The notes: generated by a model not told the origin, from the sequence alone. A stretch of 64,000 bases of DNA from Alcanivorax sp. DSM 26293 (GCF_900107995.1 NZ_FNUM01000007.1:155711-219710); one strand, 5' to 3'; shown: positions 53,940 to 62,918, counted from the first letter of the stretch. A program made the numbers and translations.

Positions 53940-55961
53940 TTAATAGGGTTGAGGGTAATAATCGCAATGATTGATGTTGTCTGAATCTATAGACGTCCAA
54001 TAACCGGCTTGTTCATCAAACTCTTCCTGATGTTCAAAGGCGGTATAGTAGCCGTAATTCCAGTGGGTTCTGCTTTGCTCACAGACTGCATAGCTTCCAT
54101 CATCATTAAGCAATGGGTCAGACCAAAGATATTCGGTGTAAACTTCTCCGTGATCATCGGCATCAAGCTCGTCATAGGCAACGAGAGTTTTAGTTGGGCT
54201 GAACCACTGTCCCTTGGCTTGAAAGGGATCCATTGATAGCTCTTCACTATTAATGAGGCCGCTTTCGTAGTAATGATAGATGCTTTCAACCAGGTTAACC
54301 CAGGTGCCGTTGCTGTTCTGCCTTAGCGGATAGTAATCGACCACGCTGGCCAGGTTGCCGTTCAGCCAATAATCCTCTTTATAAACAACCAGATCTTTTT
54401 CACGTTTCTCAAACCGGCGCTTTTCTCCATAAACAAACTCGGTAATCTCACTGTCTGACGGGTTGCTTGGAGAATCGATCACTGTGACAAGGCAGTTATC
54501 CTCCGTCTCTACGATGCTGATGGTGTCAGAGGGTTTGGTGAAATAACTTGGGCAATGTTTGGTGCCTAAATTCGCAATAAAGCGGATGTTTTGTTCGTAA
54601 TCTGCATCGTAAAGATTGAACTCAAATTGGCTTTCGCTATTTTCGGTATAGAAATCGCTGTCTGCGGTGAAGGAAAGTGAGAAGGTAGCGTCATCAATGG
54701 CGATGATTTCGCCCTGGATATTTGATGGCGATATGCTCTGGATGCTGAGAGCACTGCTTCTGGCATGAAACTCTTCATCTTGCAGGTAAGAGGTGATTTT
54801 ACTCCGGATAACTTCGGGAACCAGGTATGGGTAATCTTCGGCGATTTCGGAAATCGAACTGATGAGTTGATAGAAGTCACCCCGCAGAGATTCCGCTACC
54901 CCAAGAGTCCGGTTTAATTGGTAAGTTTTTGCGGTTCCGGCGTTGAGTTCAAGTTCGTTCGGGTAATCGATGGCAGGGGCTGATCTGGCCATTGCGGATT
55001 TTGATTGAAGGAGGCCAGGAACCAAATCGGCATCTGCCGGGTAAACGCACCCGTCCCAGTAGTCATCAAACCCATCAACCAGCTTCTTCGCGTTGACGTA
55101 AAGGGTGGCACCGCCAATAGCGGCCATGGCAGCGGCCAGAGGCGGTGCTGCGGTGGCGCCATAGCTGGCAATGGCAATAAGGCCAGCGCCCCTGGCGACG
55201 CGAATGACCTCCTTGATTTTCTGGTCGCTCATGGTGCTGCAAGTCAGCTCATTATAGGCTGCACGTGCCTTGGCCTCAGTACCCACGAGCATTGCCTGCT
55301 GCTGTTGAATAACCCGGTAAAGGAAATTGATATCCTCAAGGGTCAGTTGGTCGAGGTTGACCGCCTCAAGGGCGTTGCGGGCATCAATAACGTCATTCAC
55401 ATTTTCAGGGGCTGTGTTTTGTGACTGTAACTGGGCAATCAGGGCATCCAACTCCAAGAGGCTGGTATTGATGTGGTCTTGAAGGTAATAGCGTGCGGTT
55501 TCAAATTCCACAAAGTCTGGCTGTGTTACTTTGATGCTGAAATCAAAGGGGTCCAGGTTGTCAAGAATGACAGTCAGAACATATTCGCCATTCTCGATGC
55601 CAGGGGGAAGAATAAAACGAAGATCCAGTTCATCGGTTCTGACCAACTGCAGGAAAACGGTTTCCGCTTCCCCATTCTTGTCCCGGAGAAAGCCTTGCTG
55701 GGTCTCGCCTGAAATGAGAATTTCATTGGGCCCTTCTAGCTTGTTAAAGCGAATGGTATAGGCTTTTCCGCTTTTCAGGCTACCAGGGTAGTCCACAATG
55801 TGTCCTCCGCGAACGGTCTGGCTTGATCCTGGAGAGCCAGAATCACCAGAAGACCCACCGCCACCACCACAGGCAGACAGTATGCTGGCCAAAAGCAATG
55901 TAGCCAGCATCCTTGCGCAAACTGAAATGGTACTGCTCCATGCCGAAGACTGTTCTTTCAT
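53940..55961 (-). CDS. large lipoprotein of unknown function
   Basis: A 673-residue protein with a lipoprotein signal: hydrophobic segment MLATLLLASILSACGGGGGS with lipobox L-S-A-C, then a Gly/Ser linker typical of surface-anchored lipoproteins. Residues about 50-160 look like a beta-rich domain; 165-240 are helical and charged; the stretch PPLAAAMAAIGGATLYVNAK is hydrophobic; the rest is beta-rich and acidic. I recognise no family. The GC content is visibly lower than in the surrounding genome, suggesting transfer. The start has a GGGGGGGA ribosome-binding site. A perfect CATCCCC palindrome lies 57 bp upstream of the start codon. Confidence 0.82.
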   Translation of the reverse strand: MKEQSSAWSSTISVCARMLATLLLASILSACGGGGGSSGDSGSPGSSQTVRGGHIVDYPGSLKSGKAYTIRFNKLEGPNEILISGETQQGFLRDKNGEAETVFLQLVRTDELDLRFILPPGIENGEYVLTVILDNLDPFDFSIKVTQPDFVEFETARYYLQDHINTSLLELDALIAQLQSQNTAPENVNDVIDARNALEAVNLDQLTLEDINFLYRVIQQQQAMLVGTEAKARAAYNELTCSTMSDQKIKEVIRVARGAGLIAIASYGATAAPPLAAAMAAIGGATLYVNAKKLVDGFDDYWDGCVYPADADLVPGLLQSKSAMARSAPAIDYPNELELNAGTAKTYQLNRTLGVAESLRGDFYQLISSISEIAEDYPYLVPEVIRSKITSYLQDEEFHARSSALSIQSISPSNIQGEIIAIDDATFSLSFTADSDFYTENSESQFEFNLYDADYEQNIRFIANLGTKHCPSYFTKPSDTISIVETEDNCLVTVIDSPSNPSDSEITEFVYGEKRRFEKREKDLVVYKEDYWLNGNLASVVDYYPLRQNSNGTWVNLVESIYHYYESGLINSEELSMDPFQAKGQWFSPTKTLVAYDELDADDHGEVYTEYLWSDPLLNDDGSYAVCEQSRTHWNYGYYTAFEHQEEFDEQAGYWTSIDSDNINHCDYYPQPY

Positions 55962-56017
55962 CCGAATCCCCCCCGATAATTCGTTTGATACTGAAGGTGC
56001 ATGATTTCTCGGCAGAG

Positions 56018-56041
56018 GACATCCCCAATATGGGGGATGTC
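56018..56041 (-). promoter_or_regulatory. CATCCCC-type operator upstream of the 673-residue lipoprotein
   Basis: A perfect inverted repeat GACATCCCC-N6-GGGGATGTC, 57-80 bp upstream of the start codon. It is the longest and most symmetric of the four related sites. Confidence 0.75.
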
Positions 56042-56084
56042 ATAGGAATTAATGACAAAATCCGGAAATTAGCGAACCTCTGAA

Positions 56085-56290
56085 AATCGTCATCCCGGGC
56101 TTGCCCCGGGATGACATTGGTTATATTCAAAGTCCGGAGCGGAGGGTGAGCGCAGCGAATAACCCCGGGATGACGGTGGTTATTGGCGAGGCGTGTGGTA
56201 AATTCGTCACTCCGGGCTCGCCCCGGAGCCTCCCTCAAACCATTGCAGCCTTTCCAAGCGCCTACCAACGAAAGGAGTCTCAGGGCGAGC
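56085..56290. repeat. dispersed GC-rich repeat, compound copy
   Basis: It starts CGTCATCCCGGGCTTGCCCC and ends near CCAACGAAAGGAGTCTCAGG, with GGGTGAGCGCAGCGAATAAC in the middle. It fills the space between the 673-residue lipoprotein promoter and the stop of the next gene. Confidence 0.82.
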
Positions 56291-56300
56291 TCGAGCAAAC

Positions 56301-58247
56301 CTACTGCTGATACCCACCAGCCGGAGTACCGGAACCACTATTACTGCACAGGCACACGTAACGGTAGGCATCCCAGGAAACACGGGCACCATTCGGCCGG
56401 CCATTCTCACCACGAACCGGCTCCTGCTTGTAAGTCGGCGGCCGGTTTAACCAAGTGATATTTCCCGTCTCCAGATTATAGGCACCTGCTACGACAGGTT
56501 TGCCACCCGCCGGGCACTGATAGTCCGGGCTTGCCTTGCCGCTGTTGAGGCCACGGACATCAAACACCTGATTCATTGCCGGAACGGTAGTAGGGCCGCC
56601 ACACACCCGATAGGCTGATTTCCCAGAAGAACCTGCCCCCGCTGTTGCAACACCACCGGATTTCATACCGCCTGAACCACTGCTGGCCGAGACATCAAAC
56701 GAACGATCAATCTCTTCCAGCTCCTTGTTCAGGTCACGCATTGCCGGAGCACTACGCACCCGATAGCCGGAGCTGGAGCTCACATCACGCACCCGCTGCG
56801 ACGCATACGCCTGATTCACAACACGGTGGGTTTGCGCCATATTGCGGTCCAGCATGCGATTCGTTCTCTCGAACGTGGTCTGGATATGATTCATGAAATC
56901 CGCCATCTGCTGCTGCTCACGGCGCCGTGATTCCGCGCGTTCAGCGCGGGCTTCCGATTCCGTGATACGGATTAGTTGCTGTTCGATCGGTGCATATTGC
57001 TGTTTGACATTCTTGTCTGACGGAGTCCTGGCGACACGGTCATCCACGACCGCTGCAGCGACACTGGCATTCTGGCCGAATAGACCAGCGAACCAGTCCC
57101 GCTGTTTTTTGTACGTAGAATCCAAGCTGGAGTAATGGCTCGACGCCTGCCTCCTGACAACCTTCCATTCCGATAAACAGGTTTTAGATTGATAGAAGGT
57201 ATTATTGCTCCCTGTTTCGCATAAGCGGCCGAACCCGTTTTTACTGATGAATGAATAAACGGCTTCTCTCTCAGCCCCAATTTTCACCACTTCATTCAGC
57301 GCCTTACTCAGGTCTGGGCGGGAGGCAATATAGGAACTGACAGCCTGTTTTTTGGCCTTAAGCCTTTCCTGGGCAATTTCCTGCTGACGTTGACGCTCGG
57401 CACTCTCCTTTTCTCTTTTTTCTTTATATTCAGCATAATACTGTTGCGGGTTTTTCCAGCGAGATAACGCCTCTGCCCCATGCCTATCAATATCGGACAT
57501 CATGGCAAGGCTAATCTCGGCATTATTATAATTCACTTCAGGAACCTGCCCTTTTCTTCCAACAATTTTCTTTGCGGCATCCTCGCAAGAGGAGAGCCGC
57601 TTCGATCCATCGTCAATATCCAAGCCATAATCAACCAATACTTTCAATTTCTTCATATGGTCGGGGCCGATATCATGAAGCTTTACACTTTTATCTCTAT
57701 AGTTATTGTAATAGCAGAATAACGCTTCCGGGAAAGGTCGCTTCATGACGAGATATCTTTCATAATACGAATCTATTCCATGCCACTCACCAGCATCATC
57801 AGGTAAACGAATTTCAGGATCCGCACCTTTCTCAAGAAGAAGCGACATCATAGCGACGGCATCGTAATCACCAGTGTAAGGCGGCATCCCAAAGGTCGAT
57901 CGACAGGCATTCCTGGAGGCAGCACAATAAAGAGGTGAGGCATACGTATCTCTAGAATAACTTACGGAAACACCAGCCTTGATCATTTCTTCTGCACGTT
58001 TCGGATCGATCATTATTGCCGCAAGCAGTGGCGTCACCCTCAATTTTTGTCCACCTCCAATATCCCAAGTCTCCCTACCATTCATTTTTTCATAACCATC
58101 AAGATACTGGTAAGTTTTTTTGGCTCTACCTTCCATGCTTACACCACAACCTGACAGCATAGAAAGGGAAGCCACCAAAACGGCTATTGACCACCTGACT
58201 ACCCACTTATTAAAAGCACCAAAAGCCATATCTAAAGCCCCACTCAT
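56301..58247 (-). CDS. ankyrin-like lipoprotein of unknown function
   Basis: 648 residues from an ATG at 58247 (an ATG at 58229 is equally possible; the open frame to 58376 is not favoured). A transmembrane/lipoprotein signal WSIAVLVASLSMLSGCG ends in lipobox L-S-G-C. Residues about 60-220 contain ankyrin-like helices (LRVTPLLAAIMIDPKRAEEM, and VAMMSLLLEKGADPEIRL). A charged coiled-coil region follows (EKREKESAERQRQQEIAQER), then a second one (EARAERAESRRREQQQMADF). The C-terminal 110 residues are Gly/Ser-rich with paired Cys. Low GC, with AAA/AAT-rich codons, suggests acquisition. No known family assigned. Confidence 0.8.
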   Translation of the reverse strand: MSGALDMAFGAFNKWVVRWSIAVLVASLSMLSGCGVSMEGRAKKTYQYLDGYEKMNGRETWDIGGGQKLRVTPLLAAIMIDPKRAEEMIKAGVSVSYSRDTYASPLYCAASRNACRSTFGMPPYTGDYDAVAMMSLLLEKGADPEIRLPDDAGEWHGIDSYYERYLVMKRPFPEALFCYYNNYRDKSVKLHDIGPDHMKKLKVLVDYGLDIDDGSKRLSSCEDAAKKIVGRKGQVPEVNYNNAEISLAMMSDIDRHGAEALSRWKNPQQYYAEYKEKREKESAERQRQQEIAQERLKAKKQAVSSYIASRPDLSKALNEVVKIGAEREAVYSFISKNGFGRLCETGSNNTFYQSKTCLSEWKVVRRQASSHYSSLDSTYKKQRDWFAGLFGQNASVAAAVVDDRVARTPSDKNVKQQYAPIEQQLIRITESEARAERAESRRREQQQMADFMNHIQTTFERTNRMLDRNMAQTHRVVNQAYASQRVRDVSSSSGYRVRSAPAMRDLNKELEEIDRSFDVSASSGSGGMKSGGVATAGAGSSGKSAYRVCGGPTTVPAMNQVFDVRGLNSGKASPDYQCPAGGKPVVAGAYNLETGNITWLNRPPTYKQEPVRGENGRPNGARVSWDAYRYVCLCSNSGSGTPAGGYQQ

Positions 58248-58251
58248 AGAA

Positions 58252-58435
58252 TCATTTAATAAACCCGGAGAAATCCACCTGATAAAGCACAAAGGCCTTG
58301 ATGCTATCCTGATTCGACAACCCCGCCTTGCGCATATCCCCATCTGCTGCCACTTCGATTTCCACGCCAACGACAAAACTATCTTTACAATACTTACTTC
58401 TCGGACACTCTATTTTTTTTAGTTCTCTGCCAATG
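58252..58435 (-). pseudogene. possible truncated gene fragment, about 60 codons
   Basis: The minus-strand frame ending at 58252 reads protein-like text, including DSFVVGVEIEVAADGDMRKA and then SIKAFVLYQVDFSGFIK, with no start signal of its own. Upstream it runs directly into the GC-rich repeat at 58436. It may be the 3' end of a gene whose 5' part was lost when the repeat arrived. The family is not recognised, and a chance open frame cannot be excluded. Confidence 0.35.
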
Positions 58436-58605
58436 GAAGGAGGTACCGGGGCTAGCCCGGCATGACGGCAAAGAGCACAACAATACATCAAACCAGCGTC
58501 ACTCCGATCTCACCCCGGAGTCTACCTCAAAGCATCGGAGTCTTTCCAAACGCTCTGCCAGCGGAAGGATACCCCTAGAGCCTGGAATGATACTGGTTAT
58601 ATTCA
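58436..58605. repeat. decayed copy of the dispersed GC-rich repeat
   Basis: CCAATGGAAGGAGGTACCGG, CAGCGTCACTCCGATCTCAC and CGGAGTCTTTCCAAACGCTC correspond in order to segments of the repeat at 49.76 kb with substitutions. Confidence 0.75.
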
Positions 58606-58655
58606 ATGGATTGAGGAGAATGCCGCCCCTTTTCTCCGAACCATCTAGCAAACGC

Positions 58656-58684
58656 AAAAAGGGGAGACATCGCTCCCCTTTTTT
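58656..58684. terminator. intrinsic terminator of the 550-residue lipoprotein gene
   Basis: AAAAAGGGGAG, 6-base loop, CTCCCCTTTTTT. The symmetric A and T tracts make it work on either strand. It lies 18 bp after the stop codon. Confidence 0.9.
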
Positions 58685-58702
58685 CTGGATACAGACAAGG
58701 AA

Positions 58703-60355
58703 TTACTGAGGAAGAACCTCGCCTTCGCCAACAGGGTTTGCCACATCACTGACAAAGAACCCGAGCAAACTCTCGCTGCCGCCATCAACATGACGGAAGT
58801 CAACAATCACGGCATCCGAGTTACTGCTTTTGATAGGCGCAAGCGTCCAGCTTCCGGTGGACTCGTCCGACATGGTTTCAGTGAAAACCAGAGTACCGCT
58901 TGTGGTGGCTTTCCAAGGCGCATCAATGGTGCTTGATTCTCCGGCCCCGGAGCCAGGAGAGAAGGTCATCGTGCCCGTGCCATCTTCGTTGAGAGAAATA
59001 TTGGCTTTGTCATCTTCGCCAACCAGGTCAATACTGAAGTCAATATTCATCCCTTCGAAGAAGCCTTCTTCTTCACGCTCGACGATAACAGTACTGGCAT
59101 TCCCGGCCAGGTCTTCCAGCTCCACAGCGAAACGGCCAATACGACTGAAACTAAAGCTGCCGTCGTCGGCATGAGTAAAGGCCAGGTCGCCCCACGGTTG
59201 CTGTTCATAGGACTCAAGCGCATTAGGAGAATCTGCATCATACAGACCCCCCGGCCCGTCCGTTTCAGCCTCAACACTGGAGATAGTGAAAGCGCCACCG
59301 CTAGTCGAATAGGTTCCCCACTCGGAAGACACCTCTATCGGAGAGGCGCCCTCATAGGATTCCTCATTGGCATTGTGCGCTATGGTGTAGTTGGAATCGT
59401 CCAGAATCGTCAGCACATTGAAAGCGCCGCCCTCTTCTGCCAGATACCAGGCCCCGACAAGGGGGTTCGCCGCGTTTTTAATCGCTGTAAAGGTTATCGT
59501 ATCGTCTGCTTCGTACTGATCATCAGACAGCTCACCGACAGAAAGAACGAACTGATTATCAACCAGCTCCAATTTTACGGTCTCATCTGATAGATCAGAC
59601 AACCCACCACTATTATCGGATTCACCGGACACCGTCAGGGTTAAGTCGCCAGATACGGGATCCCAGGTATAGGTTCCCCATTCGGCAGTTGCAGCCTCTT
59701 GATCACCATCATCAGCATTTGAATGAGCAATGATGTAGCGATCATAATCCAGGAAACTCAATACATTGCGGCCATAGTCATCTTCAAACAGCCAACTGCC
59801 GCGTAGATCCGCCTGCTGAGAAGCGGCGAAATGCGCCTCGGCCTCTCCTTCCGTTACCAGGGTTTCGCCAATAGCGGCCTCGGCCTCGCTTTCAAAGGCG
59901 GCGGCAGGCTGATTCACCTCTACATCCTTGCCAACAAAGCTATCAAGCGTTTGCTGACTAATGGTGATGCCGTTGTCAGGATTGCCGTCATCATCCAGGG
60001 TCTGCAGCAACCGCAGCACATTGGTGACCACATCCGCATCGTTACCTTCGGCCATATCCGCCGGCGTGACACGCCCGCTTGCCGTTACGGCTGGCAGTTC
60101 GGTATCGCCAATGCTAAAGATGACGGTATCACCCTCAACATAATTGTATTCCCCCAGCGCATTGGTCTTGCCGCTCAGGCCGCCCGGGTTGGTTTGATAG
60201 TTGATACCCGCTACGGCACTGTCGGTAAAAACACCGGTTTCGGATTTTGTGGAAGGCCCGGCCGGGGCTGACGAGCCACCAGACGAGGAGCCACCACCCC
60301 CACAAGCCGTTAACGCCACGGCCAGCGCCAGTGAGCTGATTTTCAAGGTTTTCAT
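58703..60355 (-). CDS. surface lipoprotein with duplicated beta domain
   Basis: 550 residues from the ATG at 60355 (GGAGGG upstream). The signal MKTLKISSLALAVALTACGG has a lipobox T-A-C followed by a Gly/Ser linker. Residues about 40-110 form a domain seen in many marine gammaproteobacterial surface proteins (GVFTDSAVAGINYQTN, then SGKTNALGEYNYVEGD). Two copies of a beta domain follow, near residues 186 and 301: both have G-(S/A)-W, NVLx(F/I)LDxxxY-I-AH and EWGTY. A third beta-rich part ends the acidic chain. Function unknown. A CATCCCC palindrome lies 63 bp upstream of the start codon. Confidence 0.83.
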   Translation of the reverse strand: MKTLKISSLALAVALTACGGGGSSSGGSSAPAGPSTKSETGVFTDSAVAGINYQTNPGGLSGKTNALGEYNYVEGDTVIFSIGDTELPAVTASGRVTPADMAEGNDADVVTNVLRLLQTLDDDGNPDNGITISQQTLDSFVGKDVEVNQPAAAFESEAEAAIGETLVTEGEAEAHFAASQQADLRGSWLFEDDYGRNVLSFLDYDRYIIAHSNADDGDQEAATAEWGTYTWDPVSGDLTLTVSGESDNSGGLSDLSDETVKLELVDNQFVLSVGELSDDQYEADDTITFTAIKNAANPLVGAWYLAEEGGAFNVLTILDDSNYTIAHNANEESYEGASPIEVSSEWGTYSTSGGAFTISSVEAETDGPGGLYDADSPNALESYEQQPWGDLAFTHADDGSFSFSRIGRFAVELEDLAGNASTVIVEREEEGFFEGMNIDFSIDLVGEDDKANISLNEDGTGTMTFSPGSGAGESSTIDAPWKATTSGTLVFTETMSDESTGSWTLAPIKSSNSDAVIVDFRHVDGGSESLLGFFVSDVANPVGEGEVLPQ

Positions 60356-60417
60356 GATCCCTCCAGTCATATCGATATTGAGATGACTCGATCATCACTG
60401 CTCGGCCCCCTCCCGCG

Positions 60418-60437
60418 CATCCCCAAAATTGGGGATG
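60418..60437 (-). promoter_or_regulatory. CATCCCC-type operator upstream of the 550-residue lipoprotein
   Basis: CATCCCCAAAATTGGGGATG is a perfect palindrome (9-2-9), 63-82 bp upstream of the start codon. Confidence 0.75.
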
Positions 60438-60474
60438 AGTGGGCACTAACCTCTTTTCCTATCCCCTTCAAATC

Positions 60475-60655
60475 ATGGTGGCCTTTCCGAAGGCTCTGCC
60501 AACGAAGGGAGGTCCCGGGCACAAGCGCAGCGCAGAACAGCCGGAGGCTGGCCCCGAAGGGGTGAGCGCAGCGAATAACCCCGGGATGACGGTGGTTATT
60601 TGCGAGGTGGGTGGAAAATTCGTCACTCCGGGGTTATTCGCTGCGCCTACTCTCC
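60475..60655. repeat. dispersed GC-rich repeat
   Basis: It begins CATGGTGGCCTTTCCGAAGG and passes through GGCACAAGCGCAGCGCAGAA and GGGGTGAGCGCAGCGAATAA to CGTCACTCCGGGGTTATTCG. It closely resembles copy 1 at 49.76 kb. Its right end encodes the last residues and stop codon of LuxR paralog 4. Confidence 0.87.
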
Positions 60656-61822
60656 GGATGCGGCGGACAGAAACGGGGTTTGTGGAGCGGGCTGGTAGCG
60701 TAGCACCGGCAGGGCCCTGACAAGGGCGGTGAGCTGCGCCTGGCTGGATACTTCGGCCTTGAGGAAGATGCTCTTGATCTGGCTGCGTACGGTATGAGGA
60801 GACACCTGACACAGGGTAGCGATGTCAGCCACCTTTTCGCCCTGGGCCACCAGGGCTGCGACTCGCGCTTCTGCCTGGGTCAGACCCAACAGGACCACCA
60901 GTTTGTCCAGGTCGAATTCCGTTTCCGCCTCACCGTCCAGCAGAAAAAGCGCACAATGGGCGGGCACCGGCATCAACGCCCGATCCGCATCCGGGTGCAG
61001 GGGCATGACCTGAATCAGAAGCGGGGTTCTGGCAAAACGGGGCAGAGGGATCACGCCACCGGTGACCGGTGCCAACGACGCCTTGCTGGCAAAGGAGGCT
61101 GTCAGCAGTTTGCCCAGCTTTTCCTGTGCCGCCTTGTCTTGCAGTCTGAGTTTTTGTCCATGCAGGTATAGCTCGGTATTGTCCTGAATCAGTTGCCAGG
61201 CCTGCTCGGAAATGTGGACCACATTCTGGTGGGCATCAAGCAGCAACAAGGCATTGAAACGGCCTTGCCGTTCCAGGTAGTCCTGCTGCTGATTCTGTTG
61301 ATGCATGATGGCTTCCAGCCGCAGCGCCCGGCGAATATGGGGCGCCAGGGCATTGAAGGCATTGGTCTCGGCGCGGGTGAAATGGCCCTGTCCACCGGTG
61401 CGCTGCATGAACACCTGGATGGTTTGCCCCTCATGCTGCCAGATCGTGCCGCTGGCACCATGGTGGATATCCAGTTCACGGGCCCAGTCATTGAAGAATT
61501 CGGACCGGTAGAACGTCTTCTGGTCACAGATGCCGTCAAGAAAGGAAGAATAGAATTGGCCGGGCGGCAATGTTGCCAGCCCGGGCCGCCATGGACACAA
61601 ATTGACGAAATGATCCACAAAGGCCTTGTGGGCCTTGGCATCCGTATTGACCTGTACCCCGGAAAATACCTGGTCGGCATTCTTGTTCATCACCAGAATG
61701 CGAGCGGAACGGCTGTCAGACAGGCTGACCATCCGGTTCAGGAATTCCTGCCAGCCTGATTTCTCATACGGTGCGTAATACAGGGTATCCAGTAACGCAC
61801 TCAACCCCTTGCCAGCAAACAC
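60647..61822 (-). CDS. LuxR-type HTH regulator, paralog 4
   Basis: 391 residues from a GTG at 61822 with GAGGT nine bases upstream. The C-terminal LuxR domain reads GLTQAEARVAALVAQGEKVA, then SPHTVRSQIKSIFLKAEVSS. The N terminus LSALLDTLYYAPYEKSGWQE aligns with paralog 5. The last residues (FLSAASGE) and stop lie in the dispersed repeat, so the C-terminal tail may be repeat-derived. No autoinducer or receiver domain is recognisable. Confidence 0.85.
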   Translation of the reverse strand: MFAGKGLSALLDTLYYAPYEKSGWQEFLNRMVSLSDSRSARILVMNKNADQVFSGVQVNTDAKAHKAFVDHFVNLCPWRPGLATLPPGQFYSSFLDGICDQKTFYRSEFFNDWARELDIHHGASGTIWQHEGQTIQVFMQRTGGQGHFTRAETNAFNALAPHIRRALRLEAIMHQQNQQQDYLERQGRFNALLLLDAHQNVVHISEQAWQLIQDNTELYLHGQKLRLQDKAAQEKLGKLLTASFASKASLAPVTGGVIPLPRFARTPLLIQVMPLHPDADRALMPVPAHCALFLLDGEAETEFDLDKLVVLLGLTQAEARVAALVAQGEKVADIATLCQVSPHTVRSQIKSIFLKAEVSSQAQLTALVRALPVLRYQPAPQTPFLSAASGE

Positions 61823-61854
61823 GATGGCAACCTCTTTTTTGCCGACAACCTCTC

Positions 61855-61910
61855 AGTACCATGGCCGAGAAGGTGCCGGGTCGAGCCCGGCATGACGACG
61901 TCTTACCGGG
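61855..61910. repeat. short fragment of the dispersed GC-rich repeat
   Basis: GGTGCCGGGTCGAGCCCGGC followed by ATGACGACG resembles the 3' end of the repeat. Next to it (61908-61923) is the dyad GGGTTA-N4-TAACCC in the promoter region of paralog 4. Confidence 0.5.
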
Positions 61911-61967
61911 TTAATAATAACCCTCATGACGTTTCACAATAGCACCCTGCACTCCTGCTTTCATGAC

Positions 61968-62918
61968 TCATGCGGGCAAATTCAGCACCAGCGCGGTCAA
62001 TTGGGACTGAGAGTGCGCTCCCGTCTTGCGGTAGATGCTCTTGATATGATGGCGCACGGTATGCACCGACAGCTCGATTTCCTCAGCGATCTCCGCCGGA
62101 CGCCGCCCCCGGGCAACAAGGCTGGCAATCCGCGATTCCGATCCGGTCAGACCCAACCACTGCCCGATCACATCCTCTTTGGCGGTTTCCTCACTTTCCC
62201 CGGCTACGACAAACACCGCGACCAGACCATGGGAAGGAAACAGCTTGTCATCCCGAGGCTGCACCGTGCTGACCAATAGGCGCGATGCCTCCGAGTCACT
62301 GCCGTTCAGATTGATCATCCCGCTGAATTTACTATCAAAACATTTCTGAATAAGGGCATCCAGCGCCACCTGTTGCTGGCGCCGGACCAGACACAAGCGC
62401 CCCTCTTCAAGCTTCATGGCGGAGGTACGACTTAGCAAGTCCTCTGCCTCGGAAGACAGAAACACCACATTCTGCTGGCCATCCAGTAACAGCAAGGCTC
62501 CCTGCTTGTGCTGCTGTACCGCTGCCTGCCGGTCATTGAGCACCCTGGCCACCACTTCCTGGCGCATGGCCCTGGCGATATGGGGCATCAGTGCCTCAAG
62601 GTGCCGCCTGTCATCCTCGGAGAACGGCCCCTCGCCCACCGGGCGTTGAACTACAAGCCCCAGATGAGCCTCATCCATGTCGTGACGAACCTCGCACAGG
62701 CTCAAGTCGGCATCACGCTCTCTTTCCGGCCGCGCTGAACCCCGACTCTGATACGCCACGACTGGCTCGCCGCTATCCTTGCTCAGCATTAACAGCCGGG
62801 CAGAGTCCGCCGCGCAAAGGAGGGCTATCCGCGCCAGACAATCCTGCCAGCCTCCTTTCTGGTGGGGGGCGAAATAGATCGCATCCATCACTTCTGTCAG
62901 TTCATCATCCCCGAGCAC
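61968..62918 (-). CDS. LuxR-type HTH regulator, paralog 5 (short form)
   Basis: 316 residues from a GTG at 62918 with GGGAG upstream. LuxR domain: GLTGSESRIASLVARGRRPA, then SVHTVRHHIKSIYRKTGAHS. The N terminus LTEVMDAIYFAPHQKGGWQD matches paralog 4, but about 60-70 residues present there between the N-terminal block and the PFSEDDRRHLEALMPHIARA segment are missing. It is the only one of the five LuxR genes with a clear CATCCCC palindrome upstream, so it may be autoregulated or sit at the head of a cascade. Confidence 0.86.
   Translation of the reverse strand: MLGDDELTEVMDAIYFAPHQKGGWQDCLARIALLCAADSARLLMLSKDSGEPVVAYQSRGSARPERERDADLSLCEVRHDMDEAHLGLVVQRPVGEGPFSEDDRRHLEALMPHIARAMRQEVVARVLNDRQAAVQQHKQGALLLLDGQQNVVFLSSEAEDLLSRTSAMKLEEGRLCLVRRQQQVALDALIQKCFDSKFSGMINLNGSDSEASRLLVSTVQPRDDKLFPSHGLVAVFVVAGESEETAKEDVIGQWLGLTGSESRIASLVARGRRPAEIAEEIELSVHTVRHHIKSIYRKTGAHSQSQLTALVLNLPA

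Larger units (their letters stand above)
58248..58702. other. 455-bp region with a possible gene remnant, repeat copy and terminator
   Basis: From left to right it holds a possible gene remnant (58252-58435), a decayed copy of the GC-rich dispersed repeat (about 58436-58605) and the terminator of the 550-residue lipoprotein gene. No intact gene is seen. Confidence 0.6.
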
